Positions 11,899-22,929 of a DNA stretch of 64,000 nt are shown here, piece after piece; the first letter of the stretch is position 1, and each line of letters opens with the position of its first letter. Position numbers and translations under genes: made by a program. Under the pieces are notes generated by a model, which had not been told where the DNA came from, did not search any database, and saw nothing but the letters and a program-made list of their open reading frames with translations. Source of the DNA: Phascolarctos cinereus (Eukaryota; Chordata; Mammalia; Diprotodontia; Phascolarctidae); NCBI RefSeq assembly GCF_002099425.1, contig NW_018344058.1, positions 2,294,001 to 2,358,000 on the forward strand, read 5' to 3'.

Positions 11899-12130
11899 CT
11901 ATTTAATAACAATCACTTACATTTATATAGCATTGTAAAGTTTTCAAAGCATTTCCTTCATAAAAATATGGTAAGGTAGAGGGTGTAATTAACAATGTCC
12001 CCATTTTACAAAAGAGGAAATGAGGCGCAGAGATTAAATGACTTGCCCAGGACGCCACAGCTAGTATCAGGCCTGGAACTGGGAGTTTATTCAGTGCTTC
12101 CTGTTCTTTTCACTGTTTCCTGCTCTCCCT
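11899..12130 (-). repeat. MIR/THER1-type SINE, minus
   Basis: Full-length-looking antisense copy: 'cacttacatttatatagca', 'aaagttttcaaagcatttcc', 'ccccattttacaaaagagg', 'tgacttgcccaggac', and a decayed head. Confidence 0.8.
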
Positions 12131-12164
12131 TTAAGTTTAATTGCAGGTAAATTCAGCACCATTC

Positions 12165-12290
12165 AATCCATTTCACTAAACTTTATTAAGCACCTACCTC
12201 TCCCACAAAAAGAATCCCTTTAAAAACCCTTAAAAGTAAAGATAGTGCCTGTCTCAAGGAGCTTACTCTGGAGCTATTCATTGTCCTGAA
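12165..12290 (-). repeat. L2 3' end, minus
   Basis: 'aactttattaagcacctacc' and 'gcctgtctcaaggagctta' are antisense L2 terminus blocks. Confidence 0.65.
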
Positions 12291-13961
12291 ATTTGCTTTT
12301 CTTTACTTCTTTAGAAAGCCCACTTTCCTTGAGACTTTTGTATGGATTAGAGGCTTAATTAATAGCTTCTTCTTTTTCAGTGGGAGGGGAGGTGATGTCT
12401 ATATTATCATATGTAGTCACTATATGTTGTTTTTACTTGTGTTCTTCTTGGTTACAAGGGAGGATTGAGTTCCAGGGCATGATATGGAAGTGAGAGAGGG
12501 GAGTGTTCTATTCATAAATGTAATGTAAAAAACAACATGTGTCAATACATTTTATTTTTAAAAAATACTTTTATTATGCAAATGCCAAGTGTTTTCCATT
12601 TATTGAAAGTGGAGAGAAAAAAACAAAGCTCTTTAATACTTTATATGTGTACCCACTTCCTGTTAGAGGCTTTACAGTATCTCAAGGCAATCTCCATAGG
12701 AACTCTATGTGCTGCTGTACTATGGCTGGAAAATTTTGAATTAGCATTGAATTTAATTTTAACGTATTTAAGTCATTAAAAATCTGAAGCTGGAAAATGT
12801 CTCCAAAAGTTATCAATACCATACTTCTTCTAGACAGACTTCCCTGAACTCACAGGGTTGCTATGAATACTTTGCAAATGTTAAAGCACTGTGCAAATGT
12901 GAACAATTTTGATTTATTATTATACATAGGTTTTTGATGCTTGCTAATTTTATGGTGGTTAGACCATCATATTCACCGCATAGTCAGTATTAGTTTACAG
13001 AGTATGAGTACATCAAGAAAGTCTAGTCTAAATTGGTGACAGACTTAAGAGAGAGGGATCTTGGAAGAATCAGAGAAGGTCCTTACCTTAAGATTTAGAA
13101 CCAGGAGTTGTTGATATCATGATGATATCATGTTGTCATGACAACATCAGAACTTCCTGTTTCTCCCTCTGCTGCTTGGGGAGCATCAGTTCACCACAGG
13201 TTTGTGACCACTTCATGACATGTCAGGTATATTGTAAAATCCTTAAAAAAAAAACTCTGGGGACAGAAATCCCACAAGCTCCTTAAGTAATCCATTCTAA
13301 TATTCTTGGTTATACTGTGGAAAGTTTTTACCATATATCTAACTAAGGTAAAATTCAAATTAATCCCATTTTCTCTTTCTCTTTATTTTAATTTCTCAGT
13401 GGAGCCGAGTGACAGTTATTTAGCATCCTCATCATACTTTTTCAGAGATTCTATTAATGCATGCCTCCTCCTCTTCTAAATTCAGGCCAAATAGTACCAA
13501 TTTCATGTTGCTAATATTTTGGAGTGAAAAGGATAAAACCGATTTATTGGGGTTTTCTCTTTCTTCTTAGCTTCTAATTCTTGTAAGCTTAGTTTTCATT
13601 AAGATCCCATGTTTTATAAAGAAATGTTTCTTCTCCTTCGATGTAGAGAATGTAGCAAGACATTTTGTTCCTTTTTCAGTCACTTATACTGTTTTATTTG
13701 CTTAACTTGGCATATTCCTTTCTTTCTAAAACAGTTCCTGTCTCCTCCCTGGTTGTATCACTGGAGATGGCTGTAACTAGCTATCTCCTTTGTCCAGTGC
13801 TTCTAGCAGAATCTGTTAAAGAGTATGTGCAATGATGAGGCTATGTAACAGTGTCTCAAATGAACTCCTCACTTTGCTTTTTCTCCCCTTATTCCATATA
13901 TTATGGATAATTGTCTTATGTTCATCCTTTTGGATGTGTATTAATTCTGAAGTTACCTATT
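12291..13961. other. mostly unassigned flank
   Basis: Holds one short MIR tail (12840-12925: 'tcacagggttgctatgaata', 'ttaaagcactgtgcaaatg') and an 18-bp perfect palindrome at 13130-13147. The rest, including the twin frames at 12537-12779, is not recognised. Confidence 0.4.
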
Positions 13962-13974
13962 AAGATCTTCCTTT

Positions 13975-14123
13975 TTTTTTTTTTGGCAATTGGGGTTAAG
14001 TGGCTTGCCCAGGGTCACACAGCTAGTAAGTGCCAATGGGTGTTTGGTCTGAGGCCAGATTTGAACTCAGGTCCTCCTGACTTCAGGGCAGGTGCTCTAT
14101 CCACTATGCCACCTAGCTTCCCC
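13975..14123 (-). repeat. WSINE1/SINE1_MD-type SINE, minus, with perfect target-site duplication
   Basis: T-rich antisense tail, 'ggcaattggggttaagtg', 'cttgcccagggtcacacag', B-box antisense 'gatttgaactcagg', end 'tgccacctagcttcccc'. It is flanked by a perfect 13-bp duplication AAGATCTTCCTTT (13962-13974 and 14124-14136), so it is one of the youngest insertions here. Confidence 0.93.
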
Positions 14124-14136
14124 AAGATCTTCCTTT

Positions 14137-15304
14137 CTTAATGTGGAATTGTCATAACTGATAGAGTATTTTCAGATATTTGACACTAATTTTTAAACAT
14201 CCTGAAAATGTATGCTCTTCCATAAGCTTGTTTGCAGGACGTGGGTATGGAGATTAACAGCTCAAGAGCTAGGTTTCCACAACCAAACAAATTGGAAGAC
14301 TGAGGCAATATTCCAGGTAATTTAGGGGGACAGAACTCATAACTATGAGTCTCTCTGAAATATGGAACCAATTTTTACTTGAGTTCCCCAATAGTTGCCT
14401 TTTTCTGCTTTTTCAGTAGAAGCCTGCCCTTGCTTATTCCACATATCAGCAATTACCTTACAACTGACAACAAAATAAATTATTAATTTCATTACCTTTA
14501 AGTTTACCACATGTCTACAACAAAATGACATGACAACTGCCAATTTTAGATGAACTTTTAGCCTAATTTCTAATGCTTCCATTTTTCAGAATTTGTATAA
14601 CAGTGTACACTTACCAGACTTTGAGTAAAATAAGATTAAGCACTATTGGGAAGAGAGTCCTTTAATTGTAGAACAGCTGAAGAAAATAAATTTAATTTGT
14701 AGAATACTATTTGTGCTAAAGAATTCAAGTGAGCATTAAGTTTTACTAGCTCTTCTGTATATAAAAGGAGTCACTAACTTACAAATAAGTTATACTCTGA
14801 AAATCAGTTTTTAAGTCATGCTTTAAATTTGCAACATATTTTTACATACGAATAAATTTATCAATGGTGGTTAGATATTTAGTTGGCCTACAGAAGTCTA
14901 TGTAATCCATAAACCATATCTTAATTCTGTATATTAGTCCTCTCTCCATCCTCTTGTTTTGAATAGGAAAATGCATTTCTCAGGGCCCATTAATCACCCA
15001 ATCACAGTCTTAATTTATAGAAAATGATCCTGCCCTCTTTTTCTCAGCTTCCTTGAAGAGAAAAGTTATTCTTCTCCAAGAATGAGAAAAGTTCCTTTTA
15101 TCCATCCCCATGTGGTGATAGCAAGAAGAAGGGATTAGGCCCCTAGGAAGAGATCCCCAACACAGAAGTCATTCATACATTTGTAAAGGATGTTTATTTG
15201 TCCTATTACACATCTGCTTGTCTCAACAGAATTACAAGAGTCTGACTTCTACATAATTAGAATTCAGGAGTGAATAAGTGAAATCACAGAGTTTTTTAGA
15301 ATTT
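14137..15304. other. unassigned flank
   Basis: No gene or repeat family recognised. The minus frames at 14186-14371 and 14343-14582 lack motifs. Confidence 0.4.
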
Positions 15305-15758
15305 AAAAGTCCATTCAAAGTCCTTCATAACCTAGACCCCTTCTACTTTTTCCAGTCTTCTTATATCTTACTCCCCAACACATACTCTTAATTCCAGTGA
15401 CATGGGCCTCTTAATTATTCCACAAACAGTATGAAAGTTACCAGACATTTTTTCTGCCTAACTCTCATACCTAGAATTCCCTTTTCAACTCCACCTAGTG
15501 ACTTCCCTTGCTTCTTTTAAGTTCCAACTAAAATCCCATCTTTTTACTGGAAGCCTTCCCTAACCCCTCTTAATTCCATTGTCTTCCCTCTGTTACTTAT
15601 TTTGCATGTAGTTGGTTTTGTATATATTTGTTTGCGTGTTGTCTCCTCCATCAGATTGTAAGCTCCTTGAGGGTAGGGACTGTTTTGTGTCCCTAGCAAT
15701 TAGCGCAATGCCTGACACATAGTAGATGATTAATGCATGTCTATTGATTGATTAATAT
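15305..15758 (+). repeat. L2 LINE 3' region, plus
   Basis: One of the best preserved L2 copies: 'aagtccttcataacctagac', 'ttccaactaaaatcccatct', 'ctggaagccttccctaaccc', 'attgtaagctccttgagg', 'atgcctgacacatagtagat', and an end in repeats of attgattg. Confidence 0.85.
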
Positions 15759-15820
15759 GGAGACAAAAATTCAATAGTCCTTGACCTCAAGAATTTTGTA
15801 TTTGTGAGAGGAAGGTTGTT
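15759..15820 (-). repeat. L2 fragment, minus
   Basis: 'aatagtccttgacctcaaga' is an antisense L2 3' block directly abutting the plus L2 end, so the two copies lie tail to tail. Confidence 0.45.
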
Positions 15821-15821
15821 T

Positions 15822-17530
15822 TTGCAACATACATGGATCTCATCAGTTTGGGTGGTTTCTTCATCATGGCAGATTCCAGCCATCCATGTTGTCTCATTTT
15901 AGTGATTTTTGACTATGTTTTCCAATAGTTCTTTCACAGAGGATCCCTTTCCTCTCCACTCATCTATGTCTTTTTAACATTGTGTGGATACAAGTGCGGC
16001 ATTCAGGCTACATACATAACCATCTCTTTGCTTCTGACACATGGCCCACACATCTCTTTTTCAAATCATTTAGTTGCATGATAGTATATCTTGCCACTTT
16101 TTGAAAAAGTGCTCATTAGAAATGTATTAAATCTTATTTGTATCCACAGTGCACTCTTCATTGATTCATTACTTTCCTTTGTTGGAGATTATTTTGTTCT
16201 AAGAATTTTATCCAAATAGCCTCAATGGAAAAACATTTCCTTTTAAAAAGATGGGCTTTTATGGAGACTAGTTTGGAATCTTTAAAAATCCCCATGCAAT
16301 TTTTGAAATGTAATCCAGCTTACTATCTTTGGCCCACTCAATTCTGGGTCCAGCTCATTACCCATCTGTAGGACCAGTCCCAAATATATGTACAATTTTC
16401 CAAATTCAAAAGATTGGATATCTTACTGTATGTCAATGTCTGAACAAAATGCCTTTTTCTCTGTTTTTTTTTCCTCTCTAGGTATATTGTTAATCTTGTC
16501 TCATGAATAATTATGAATCTCATTGAGACTGCCCTGATATATTCTGCACCTTAATGAAATCAGCACAACATCATAACCAAACAAGTATCTGAGGGACCTC
16601 ATAATCTGTTGGGAACCCATTTTCCATTTTACCCTTTTATAGACAATTCTACATGATTGTAGAGAACATCTTTGGTGGGCATAAGTCTCCCTCTCTATTA
16701 TAACTTAATTGGCATTAATAACCAGAAAATCATTATGTCTTTGGCAGTCTTTGTCAATGAATTTTTAATTATCTTAATATATGTATGAGAGAACTATTAC
16801 TGGAGGAAAGGCTTTAAAAATGTATTTTGTTCTACCAAGTCAAACTGTTTTATAGGGTTGTTGTTTTTTTGTAATCAACAATAATGTGTATAGCAGAATT
16901 ATATCTTCTCTTCACCTCTTTTAGTTAGTTGTGTTATGTTAAAATTGTGATCACTAGAGAATTACTTATAAAAACTTCCCTGTTCCCTTTTCATATTTTC
17001 ATTAAGGATATCCTCAATATGTATATAAATCATTTTCATAAATATTTTATAAAGATGGAAAAAGTAGACATTTTCAGAATGATAACATCATCTATGACTT
17101 TTTTTCTAGGAGAGTAGTGAATTCTATTTTTAATTATCCACAACTTCCTTTTGTCCAGTTTTGTAGTAGAATATCAATAATAATGTGATTAATTTCTTCC
17201 AAAAGTTTATCAGTGCATTTGAAAGAGATCTCATGTTTATAGATAGTCTGAAAATGGTATGATTCTTAGCACTTTCTTCACCCTTTCTTTAGTATTTCAT
17301 CACTGAAGAAGCAAAAGTTGCTGCACAAGATTAACAGTCTTTAAACATTTTTTTCTCCATTTCTTGTGTTGCTAATGACCAAGAATTTATTGTCTGGTGA
17401 CCAAGCTACCATTGATTCCTTTCTCTATACTTTTAAGATAGGTTCACTGACATATTAATCTCAGTTTCTCCTAGGATCAGAGTTAGCAGATTTTCCAGTA
17501 CAGTAGAATCTACTAGACTTTATGCTCTAT
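15822..17530 (-). repeat. decayed RTE (BovB-type) LINE, minus
   Basis: Minus-strand translation in shifting frames shows ordered RTE reverse transcriptase motifs. KQFDLVEQNTF is near 16845 (family: KAFDSVETNAV), REGDLCPPKMF near 16680 (family: RQGDTISPKLF), and GYDVVLIS near 16575 (family: FADDIVLIS, with the catalytic DD partly replaced). YIYLGLVLQMGNELDPELS is near 16370 (family: YIYLG...ELSRR). An endonuclease-like block may lie at about 17350-17420 (SPDNKFLVISNT). Many stops and frame changes show a dead, old copy lacking its 5' end. The 60-codon frames at 16338-16523 and 17971-18153 are not genes. Confidence 0.7.
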
Positions 17531-17589
17531 TGGTATAACTTTTAAAAACCCAAGATCAAGTACTTCCATGCTACAAAGAAGCCCATTTA

Positions 17590-17790
17590 CTATGTAAACA
17601 TAAGGCAATTTGAGGAGGAGAACAGCAACAAATGGAGAGAACAGGAAAGGTTCCTATAGCAGGTGAGACTCAAGCTGAGGCTTGAAGGAAGCTAAGGATT
17701 CTAAGGTGTAGATGAAGGAGGTATACATCCCAGGTGTGAGAGACAGCCTGGGAGAATACAGAGACAGCAGAAAAAGAATATTGTTTATAG
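17590..17790 (-). repeat. L2 3' region, minus
   Basis: 'caagctgaggcttgaaggaa', 'ggtatacatcccaggtgtga' and 'agacagcctgggagaata' are antisense L2 blocks upstream of its terminus. Confidence 0.65.
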
Positions 17791-17899
17791 TATTTAGCGT
17801 ATACATGTACTCATTTTGATAAACAGAAGTCAATGATGATGAGTTTTCCCATCGAAGAAGGAGCTATCTTATTTTCCCAAACCTTCCTCTCATAGTTTA

Positions 17900-18085
17900 T
17901 TCTCCAGAACTGATTTATTGGTTATGTTTTCAAAGCTTTTTATGATTGGGTCCCACCTACTGCTCTAAGTTTATTGTCCACTTGTTCTTAACATGAGGTC
18001 ATAGACTTCTCTCAAGCCAATCTTCTCATTGTCCTGTGAATATATCTTGTAAATGCTATTCCTATGGCTTGGAATCATACAGTCC
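17900..18085 (+). repeat. L2 internal 3' block, plus
   Basis: 'caaagctttttatgattggg' and 'aatgctattcctatggcttg' align with the sense L2 blocks at 15315 and 21065. Confidence 0.6.
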
Positions 18086-18458
18086 ACCTCCATTATTTTT
18101 TTTCCTTTTTTGTCCTTTATTGACTTAACAAATAAGAATATTTCAATATACAAAGGAGAGCAAAAAGAAGGTTACATATGAAACTATGAACTTCCATTAG
18201 ATACAGTCTTAAAAGGTGTATTCATGATAGTAACATGATCTTAACTCTGCTCCCTTCAGAACTTCCTTCTGTTCTCTTCTATTTCTTTAATGTTTTATTG
18301 ATGCTTTTTTTTTTCTTTTTTTTTGCATCATTGTCATTACCCACCCACTTCTCTCCCTTACAGTTTTCCCTGCATAAAAAAAGAGTCCACCACTGTGAAA
18401 AACAATTGGAGTTAAACAAAATGAATTCACACATTGGCTATTTCAGAAAATGTATGGC
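18086..18458 (-). repeat. LINE 3' end (L1-like), minus, left part
   Basis: 'cctttattgacttaacaaat', 'ttttattgatgctttttt', 'aacaattggagttaaacaaa' and 'cacacattggctatttcaga' resemble a marsupial LINE 3' end in antisense. It appears to resume at 18779 after an L2 block. Family assignment is tentative. Confidence 0.45.
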
Positions 18459-18778
18459 AGTCAGTCAATAAGCATTCACTAAATGCTGACTATGTACCAG
18501 GCTATACTGATAGCTGTGGGTACAAAGAAAAGTTAAAAAACAATCTCTATCTTTGAGGAGCTCACATTCTATCAGGTTGTCAACATACAAACAACCAACC
18601 ATGTACATATGATTTACACAAAGTGAAAATTAGAGGTAGTCTCAGATGGAAGGCACTAGCATAAAGAGAAACCAGGAAAAACTATTGCAGAAGATAGGAT
18701 TTTTAGAAGTGAGCAGGGAGAGCATTCCAGACAGAAGGCAAATGCCTGTGAAAAAAGCATGCAGCCTAGAGATGGAGT
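18459..18778 (-). repeat. L2 3' end, minus
   Basis: 'cagtcaataagcattcacta', 'ctatgtaccaggctatact', 'ctttgaggagctcacattct', 'gagagcattccagacagaag': an ordered antisense L2 3' region. Confidence 0.75.
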
Positions 18779-18850
18779 CTCATTCACTTTGTACCTCTGG
18801 TCTGTCACCTCTCGGCAAAGAGCACTATGTCCATTTTCCAAATCATATTC
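18779..18850 (-). repeat. LINE 3' end (L1-like), minus, right part
   Basis: 'cacctctggtctgtcacctc' continues the element left at 18458, so the L2 block looks embedded in it. Confidence 0.35.
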
Positions 18851-18869
18851 TGTTCAAATGCCCAGATTG

Positions 18870-19298
18870 AGGCTGCTTCCACAAAGTGTTACATGAATAA
18901 CTTGGAATCACTGTTTTTGGTCCTTCATTCTTGAAGAGGGTTTCTGTTTTGGCCAGAAATGTTGAGGGTCTTCCCCTTCCAGATTGATTTTTTTTAAGTA
19001 GGTAAAAAAAGTCATTCTTTACCTCATTTCTTACGTAGCCTTTATCACTGAATGGTGTTGCCTCAGTCAAACTGAGACCTGGGACAGACCTTAACTTAAA
19101 AAGGCCAAGGTCTCCCACCTTCAGGAATCTTGATCTGTATTTTGCCGCTGGATCCAGATGGCTCTGGAGGAAAGAGTGAGACTGGTAACTTTGCATAGCC
19201 CTCTCTCACTTAAATCCAATTCACTTGCAAGTCATGGCATCACCTTCCTGATATCATGGTCCTCTTTGAGAACAAAGGAAAAACAACAACCTGGGAGT
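18870..19298 (+). repeat. RTE-tailed repeat 3' end, plus
   Basis: 'actgagacctgggacagacc', 'aaaaaggccaaggtctccca', 'gatccagatggctctggagg', 'tggtcctctttgagaacaaa', and the end 'aaaacaacaac' match the 3' end of marsupial RTE or a SINE borrowing it. The 117-codon minus frame at 18843-19196 falls inside and is not a gene. Confidence 0.6.
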
Positions 19299-19384
19299 CA
19301 CACTGATGTGGTTTTTGAAGTCCCATTGCATTTTATAGCCAATATCATGGAGTTTATTACTTAATTGTTCTCTAATTGCTCTAA

Positions 19385-19512
19385 TGTTGTTCCCCAACTA
19401 GATTATTGGCTCCATGAGTCAATGATGAGCTTTATACTTCTATTTTATCATCTTCCTTACCTCAGGCATAGCAATCTTGGGTACATAATAGATAACTCAA
19501 TGAATTGACAGA
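19385..19512 (+). repeat. L2 3' end, plus
   Basis: 'agattattggctccatgagt' and 'gggtacataatagataactc' are the sense L2 terminus. Confidence 0.6.
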
Positions 19513-19817
19513 TTCAATTGAGATTGGAATTTTAAAGTTTATTGCTGTTAGTCTTCTCTAATTTAATAATTAGAAATATTCAGAAGTGGAAGGATTCCAA
19601 TAGTAGCTACCTTGGGAAGTAATGTGTTATTCCCCACTTACAGTCTTTAAACAAAAGCTTGCTTGTTATATATATTGTAGAGAGTGTTGTTGTTAATATA
19701 TGGAATAGACTAGATTGAAGAGAGTCTGGTCCTTCTAAGATTTCTGGCTTTTGTGACTCATTTTTAACAAAATTTTAACAAATGCCCAAATTCTTCAAAC
19801 CTGGATCCTTGAATAAG
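19513..19817. other. unassigned flank
   Basis: Nothing recognised. Confidence 0.4.
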
Positions 19818-20060
19818 CTGAGTGGCCCAGTGAATAAAGTGCTGGACCTGGAGGCAGGAAGACCTCGGATACTTACTTTGGGGAAGTCATTTCATCTCTG
19901 CCTCCCTCTATTTCCTTATCTGTAAAATGAGGATAGTAACAGCACCTACTATATCTCAGGGTTGTTGTTAGGATTAAATGAGATAATACTTGTAAAGCAC
20001 TGAGCACTGTGCCTGACACAGTTGGTGCTTAATAAATGCCTATTTCCTTCCTTCTTTCCA
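19818..20060 (+). repeat. MIR/THER1-type SINE, plus
   Basis: Head 'agtggcccagtgaataaagt', CORE, 'tccttatctgtaaaatgagg', 'agggttgttgttaggattaa', and terminus 'ggtgcttaataaatgcctat'. Full length apart from a small deletion around the B-box. Confidence 0.85.
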
Positions 20061-20214
20061 AATTCCCAAATAGTGAACCTCAAACATACCTTCCTTCAAT
20101 TAAGTAGTAATGTAGTTCATTGTTATTTATTTGTCTTAGGTAATAGAAAGACAAAACACAATCTTCTCTGCTCTATTTACTGAAATTAGTTTTAAGACTA
20201 TTATAGTATTGCTG

Positions 20215-20625
20215 CTAGGGACTATTATTTGTGTAGTTCCTAGGATCATAGGCTATATCCTACACAAGGGACTTTAGAAATTATCTTCCTTTATTAAAAT
20301 CAAAGTTGAAGAAACTTCAACTGAGATCCAAAGAACAAAATCACAGAATCTCAGAGTGGGAAGAGACCTCAGAGGCCATGCAGTCCAGCCCATGATGGAA
20401 TAAGAGCCTCCTCCACATTTGCTTCTCCTCTAGTGAAGGAAAGAACCCATTACCTTCTAAGACAGGTCATTCCAATTTTAGATAGCTTTCATTGTTAAGA
20501 AAATGTCCCTTGGATCAAACCATAAATCTTCAGGGATAGAAGAGCTAGAATTAAAACCTAGGTCATCTGACTCAAGTCCATTGATCTTACTACTACTGTA
20601 TTCTCTAGAATACATTGTTTTTATA
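20215..20625 (-). repeat. MIR/THER SINE, minus, split by an L3/CR1 fragment
   Basis: Left part 'ctttagaaattatcttcctt' ... 'cttcaactgagatccaaaga' and right part 'gaattaaaacctaggtcatc' ... 'tctgactcaagtccattga' are the two halves of one antisense MIR, separated by 20338-20519. Confidence 0.55.
20338..20519 (-). repeat. L3/CR1-type LINE 3' end, minus
   Basis: 'atcacagaatctcagagtgg', 'gagacctcagaggccatgca', 'gacaggtcattccaatttt' and 'gctttcattgttaagaaaat' are the antisense of the common CR1/L3 3' end. Confidence 0.7.
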
Positions 20626-20754
20626 GTAGGGTTTTGGTTTTTGTTTTTTGCATATGTGATTTCATTTGTGTAACTTAATTTTCTCTTCATACTTACAGTC
20701 TCTTGTTCTTTGACATAGTTAACCAACTCTAATGATATCATTTGCATGATTCAC

Positions 20755-21240
20755 TCCTTTAAATCTACAAATCTTCCCTATGCCATTTAGAATACACTTC
20801 CACTGTCTCTCCAACCTTGTCTCCCTCTTCCTCTAAAACATTAACCAAGACTTGCCATCTGTATGAAGCGTTCCCATCTCAATTTCACCTGACTTTGTTA
20901 CTGTAATTATTCAGTCATCCTGACTTCTATATACTACTTGTAAGTAGTTATAATTAGATACATGTGTGTGTATATGTATGTATGTTTAATGTGTGTGTTT
21001 CCCACTATTTCCTCACTTCTATTAGACCTTTGAATATATCTTGCTCATTCCAGCCTTTAAGCCTTTGCTCATGCTATTCCTTTGACTTGGAATGATCCTA
21101 CTTCTGCCCTTCCATTCCAAATCACTGTTCTTTAAAGCCTAGGATCAAGAGCCCCTTCTAAGTAAAGGGTTTATTTCCTGACTACTCTGGCCCACACTGA
21201 TTATTCATTGGTAGAGCACATTTAATTGTTCTCTATCAGT
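20755..21240 (+). repeat. L2 3' region, plus
   Basis: Sense L2 blocks are present ('catgctattcctttgacttg', 'ctttaaagcctaggatcaag'). A short TGTA/TATG-rich stretch lies at 20960-20998. Confidence 0.55.
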
Positions 21241-21289
21241 CTTGGTTATGAGAATAGACATACAAAGAAGAAGCTATAATTTCAGCATT

Positions 21290-21496
21290 GGGAGCTCTAG
21301 ACACAGAAACTCTCACTATCCAAGAAAGACCCTGCCTTTGACTTAATAGATAAGATTTTGAATTGCTCAAGGTACCTAAAATTTAAATGACTTGTCCCTG
21401 GACACAGAACTAGCAAACAGAAGAGGCTGGATTTGAACTCTAGTCTTCCTGACTCCAAGCCTACAGTGTAACCCACTAGCCTTGGCTCCCTCTGTG

Positions 21497-21500
<4 letters not shown>
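21290..21500 (-). repeat. long-tailed marsupial SINE, minus
   Basis: 'aaatgacttgtccctggaca', 'ggctggatttgaactctagt' and 'cttcctgactccaagcctac' give antisense CORE and head. Same subtype as 9357-9562. Confidence 0.75.

Positions 21501-21501
<1 letters not shown>

Positions 21502-21552
<51 letters not shown>
21502..21552. repeat. (AC)n microsatellite
   Basis: About 50 bases of uninterrupted AC, directly after the 5' end of the antisense SINE. Confidence 0.97.
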
Positions 21553-21553
<1 letters not shown>

Positions 21554-21949
21554 GTAAACCTGTACTCAAGATATGTGTTTTCATGTTTCTGCTTTTCCTG
21601 TTATATTGGATTTTCATCCATTTGTCATTTGTCCTGCCTTTTTTTTTGAGATTATACATTCTTTGAGTGTGAGGGCCTTTTTTCTTCTTTCCTGGAAACC
21701 CCTACTTGTCCACAGACTGAGCAATATATACATATATTCAAAAGTGTTCTTGACTACCAAACACAGCGTTTCTTATAAAAACATCATCACTCTCATTTCA
21801 TGGCATTCACTTTTATGATGGGGTTTGTAAAGCTGAATCTCTAAGACTTTTAATTTACCTTTTATTACAAAACAAACTATTTCTTTTGAAATTATCTTTT
21901 TTCTTTTGCTACATATTTTCACCTTTTATTGACATTTTACATTTTCTTC
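21553..21949. other. unassigned flank
   Basis: A weak sense L2-like block at about 21645-21690 ('gagattatacattctttgag'); otherwise nothing. Confidence 0.35.
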
Positions 21950-22375
21950 TATTATATTATTACAACATACCTGGTCAAGGACCGTGACTCTAGAACTTCA
22001 CAGCGTCCAGACAGAGAACTGGGATCCTAAAACAGTACCACAAAGAAGTCAATCCATGAAGCTGTTTTTTCATGGTTTAGCTTGTGGTTTCCTGAGAGTC
22101 AGGCCATGACAGCTGAGGTTGTCCAGGGTACTTCTGCTGATAGTCCACAGGTCTGAACTCCAGGGGTTTGTGGGCAGGATGTTCTCAGTAAAGAATATCA
22201 GGACAGGACTTTAACCCATACAACATTAACAAAACATGTTTTTTTCCATACTTTGGTTTAGGAACATACAACTGAGGGTCTCAGAAACAAGAAATGGTGA
22301 GAGGCAGGTGAAGTTACTTTATTAGATGGGACAGAAGTAATTGTGGGGACACCCAGAAGTCTTTTAACAAAGGAT
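21950..22375 (-). mobile_element. possible ERV LTR-type fossil, minus
   Basis: Read on the minus strand, a polyadenylation-type AATAAA (near 22320) is followed within about 30 bases by a C/T-rich U5-like stretch and 'tctgagaccctcagttgta', an R/U5-like order. Ends, family and primer site are not clear. It is broken and old if it is an LTR at all. Confidence 0.25.
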
Positions 22376-22874
22376 ATGACAAATAGATTAAAATATGTAT
22401 CAACTATTAGTTGTATCTAGTTACTGAACATCCATTTTCAAGCTCAGAGTTTTACTTGGAATTCAAGCATCTTAGCATCTAGTATTTTTCGTTTGTTTTT
22501 CGAACAGAATGGGAGGGACTTATATGTTTGCTATTCCTCACATATTTTCATACAGGTAGAACAAAAACTTGCTAAATTTCACCAATTTACTGAAGATAGT
22601 TGTGAGGAGTATTTGATGGCTTTTAATGAGGGGTGGCAGGCTGTGTGTGTAGGGTGAATAGTTTACAGTTTGTCATTGCTGAAGCAAGAACTAGAGGTAG
22701 TGGTTTTGCTAGAAAACTAACACAGAGAACAGCTTGTTTCCCCTGCCAGTAATGAAGATTCCAGTGTTCTCATTTCTTAGACAACTTGGAATGTTATTAT
22801 TATTGGCAATAGTACTAATAATAATAGTAACTTTTATTCAGTGAGGTATTAGGGCAAGAATCCAAGGACAAACC
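22376..22874. other. unassigned flank
   Basis: Nothing firm. A short ATT/AAT-rich piece at 22793-22835 could be the edge of a MIR tail. Confidence 0.35.
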
Positions 22875-22925
22875 TTCATTAATCGAAAAGCATTCATTAA
22901 GACCTACTATGTGTGAGTCTCTGTC
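22875..22925 (-). repeat. L2 3'-end fragment, minus
   Basis: 'agcattcattaagacctact' is the antisense L2 terminus. Confidence 0.45.
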
Positions 22926-22929
22926 CAAC

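Noticed and set aside
18843-19196. 117-codon minus frame
   Set aside because: Lies antisense within an RTE-tailed repeat and has no domain.
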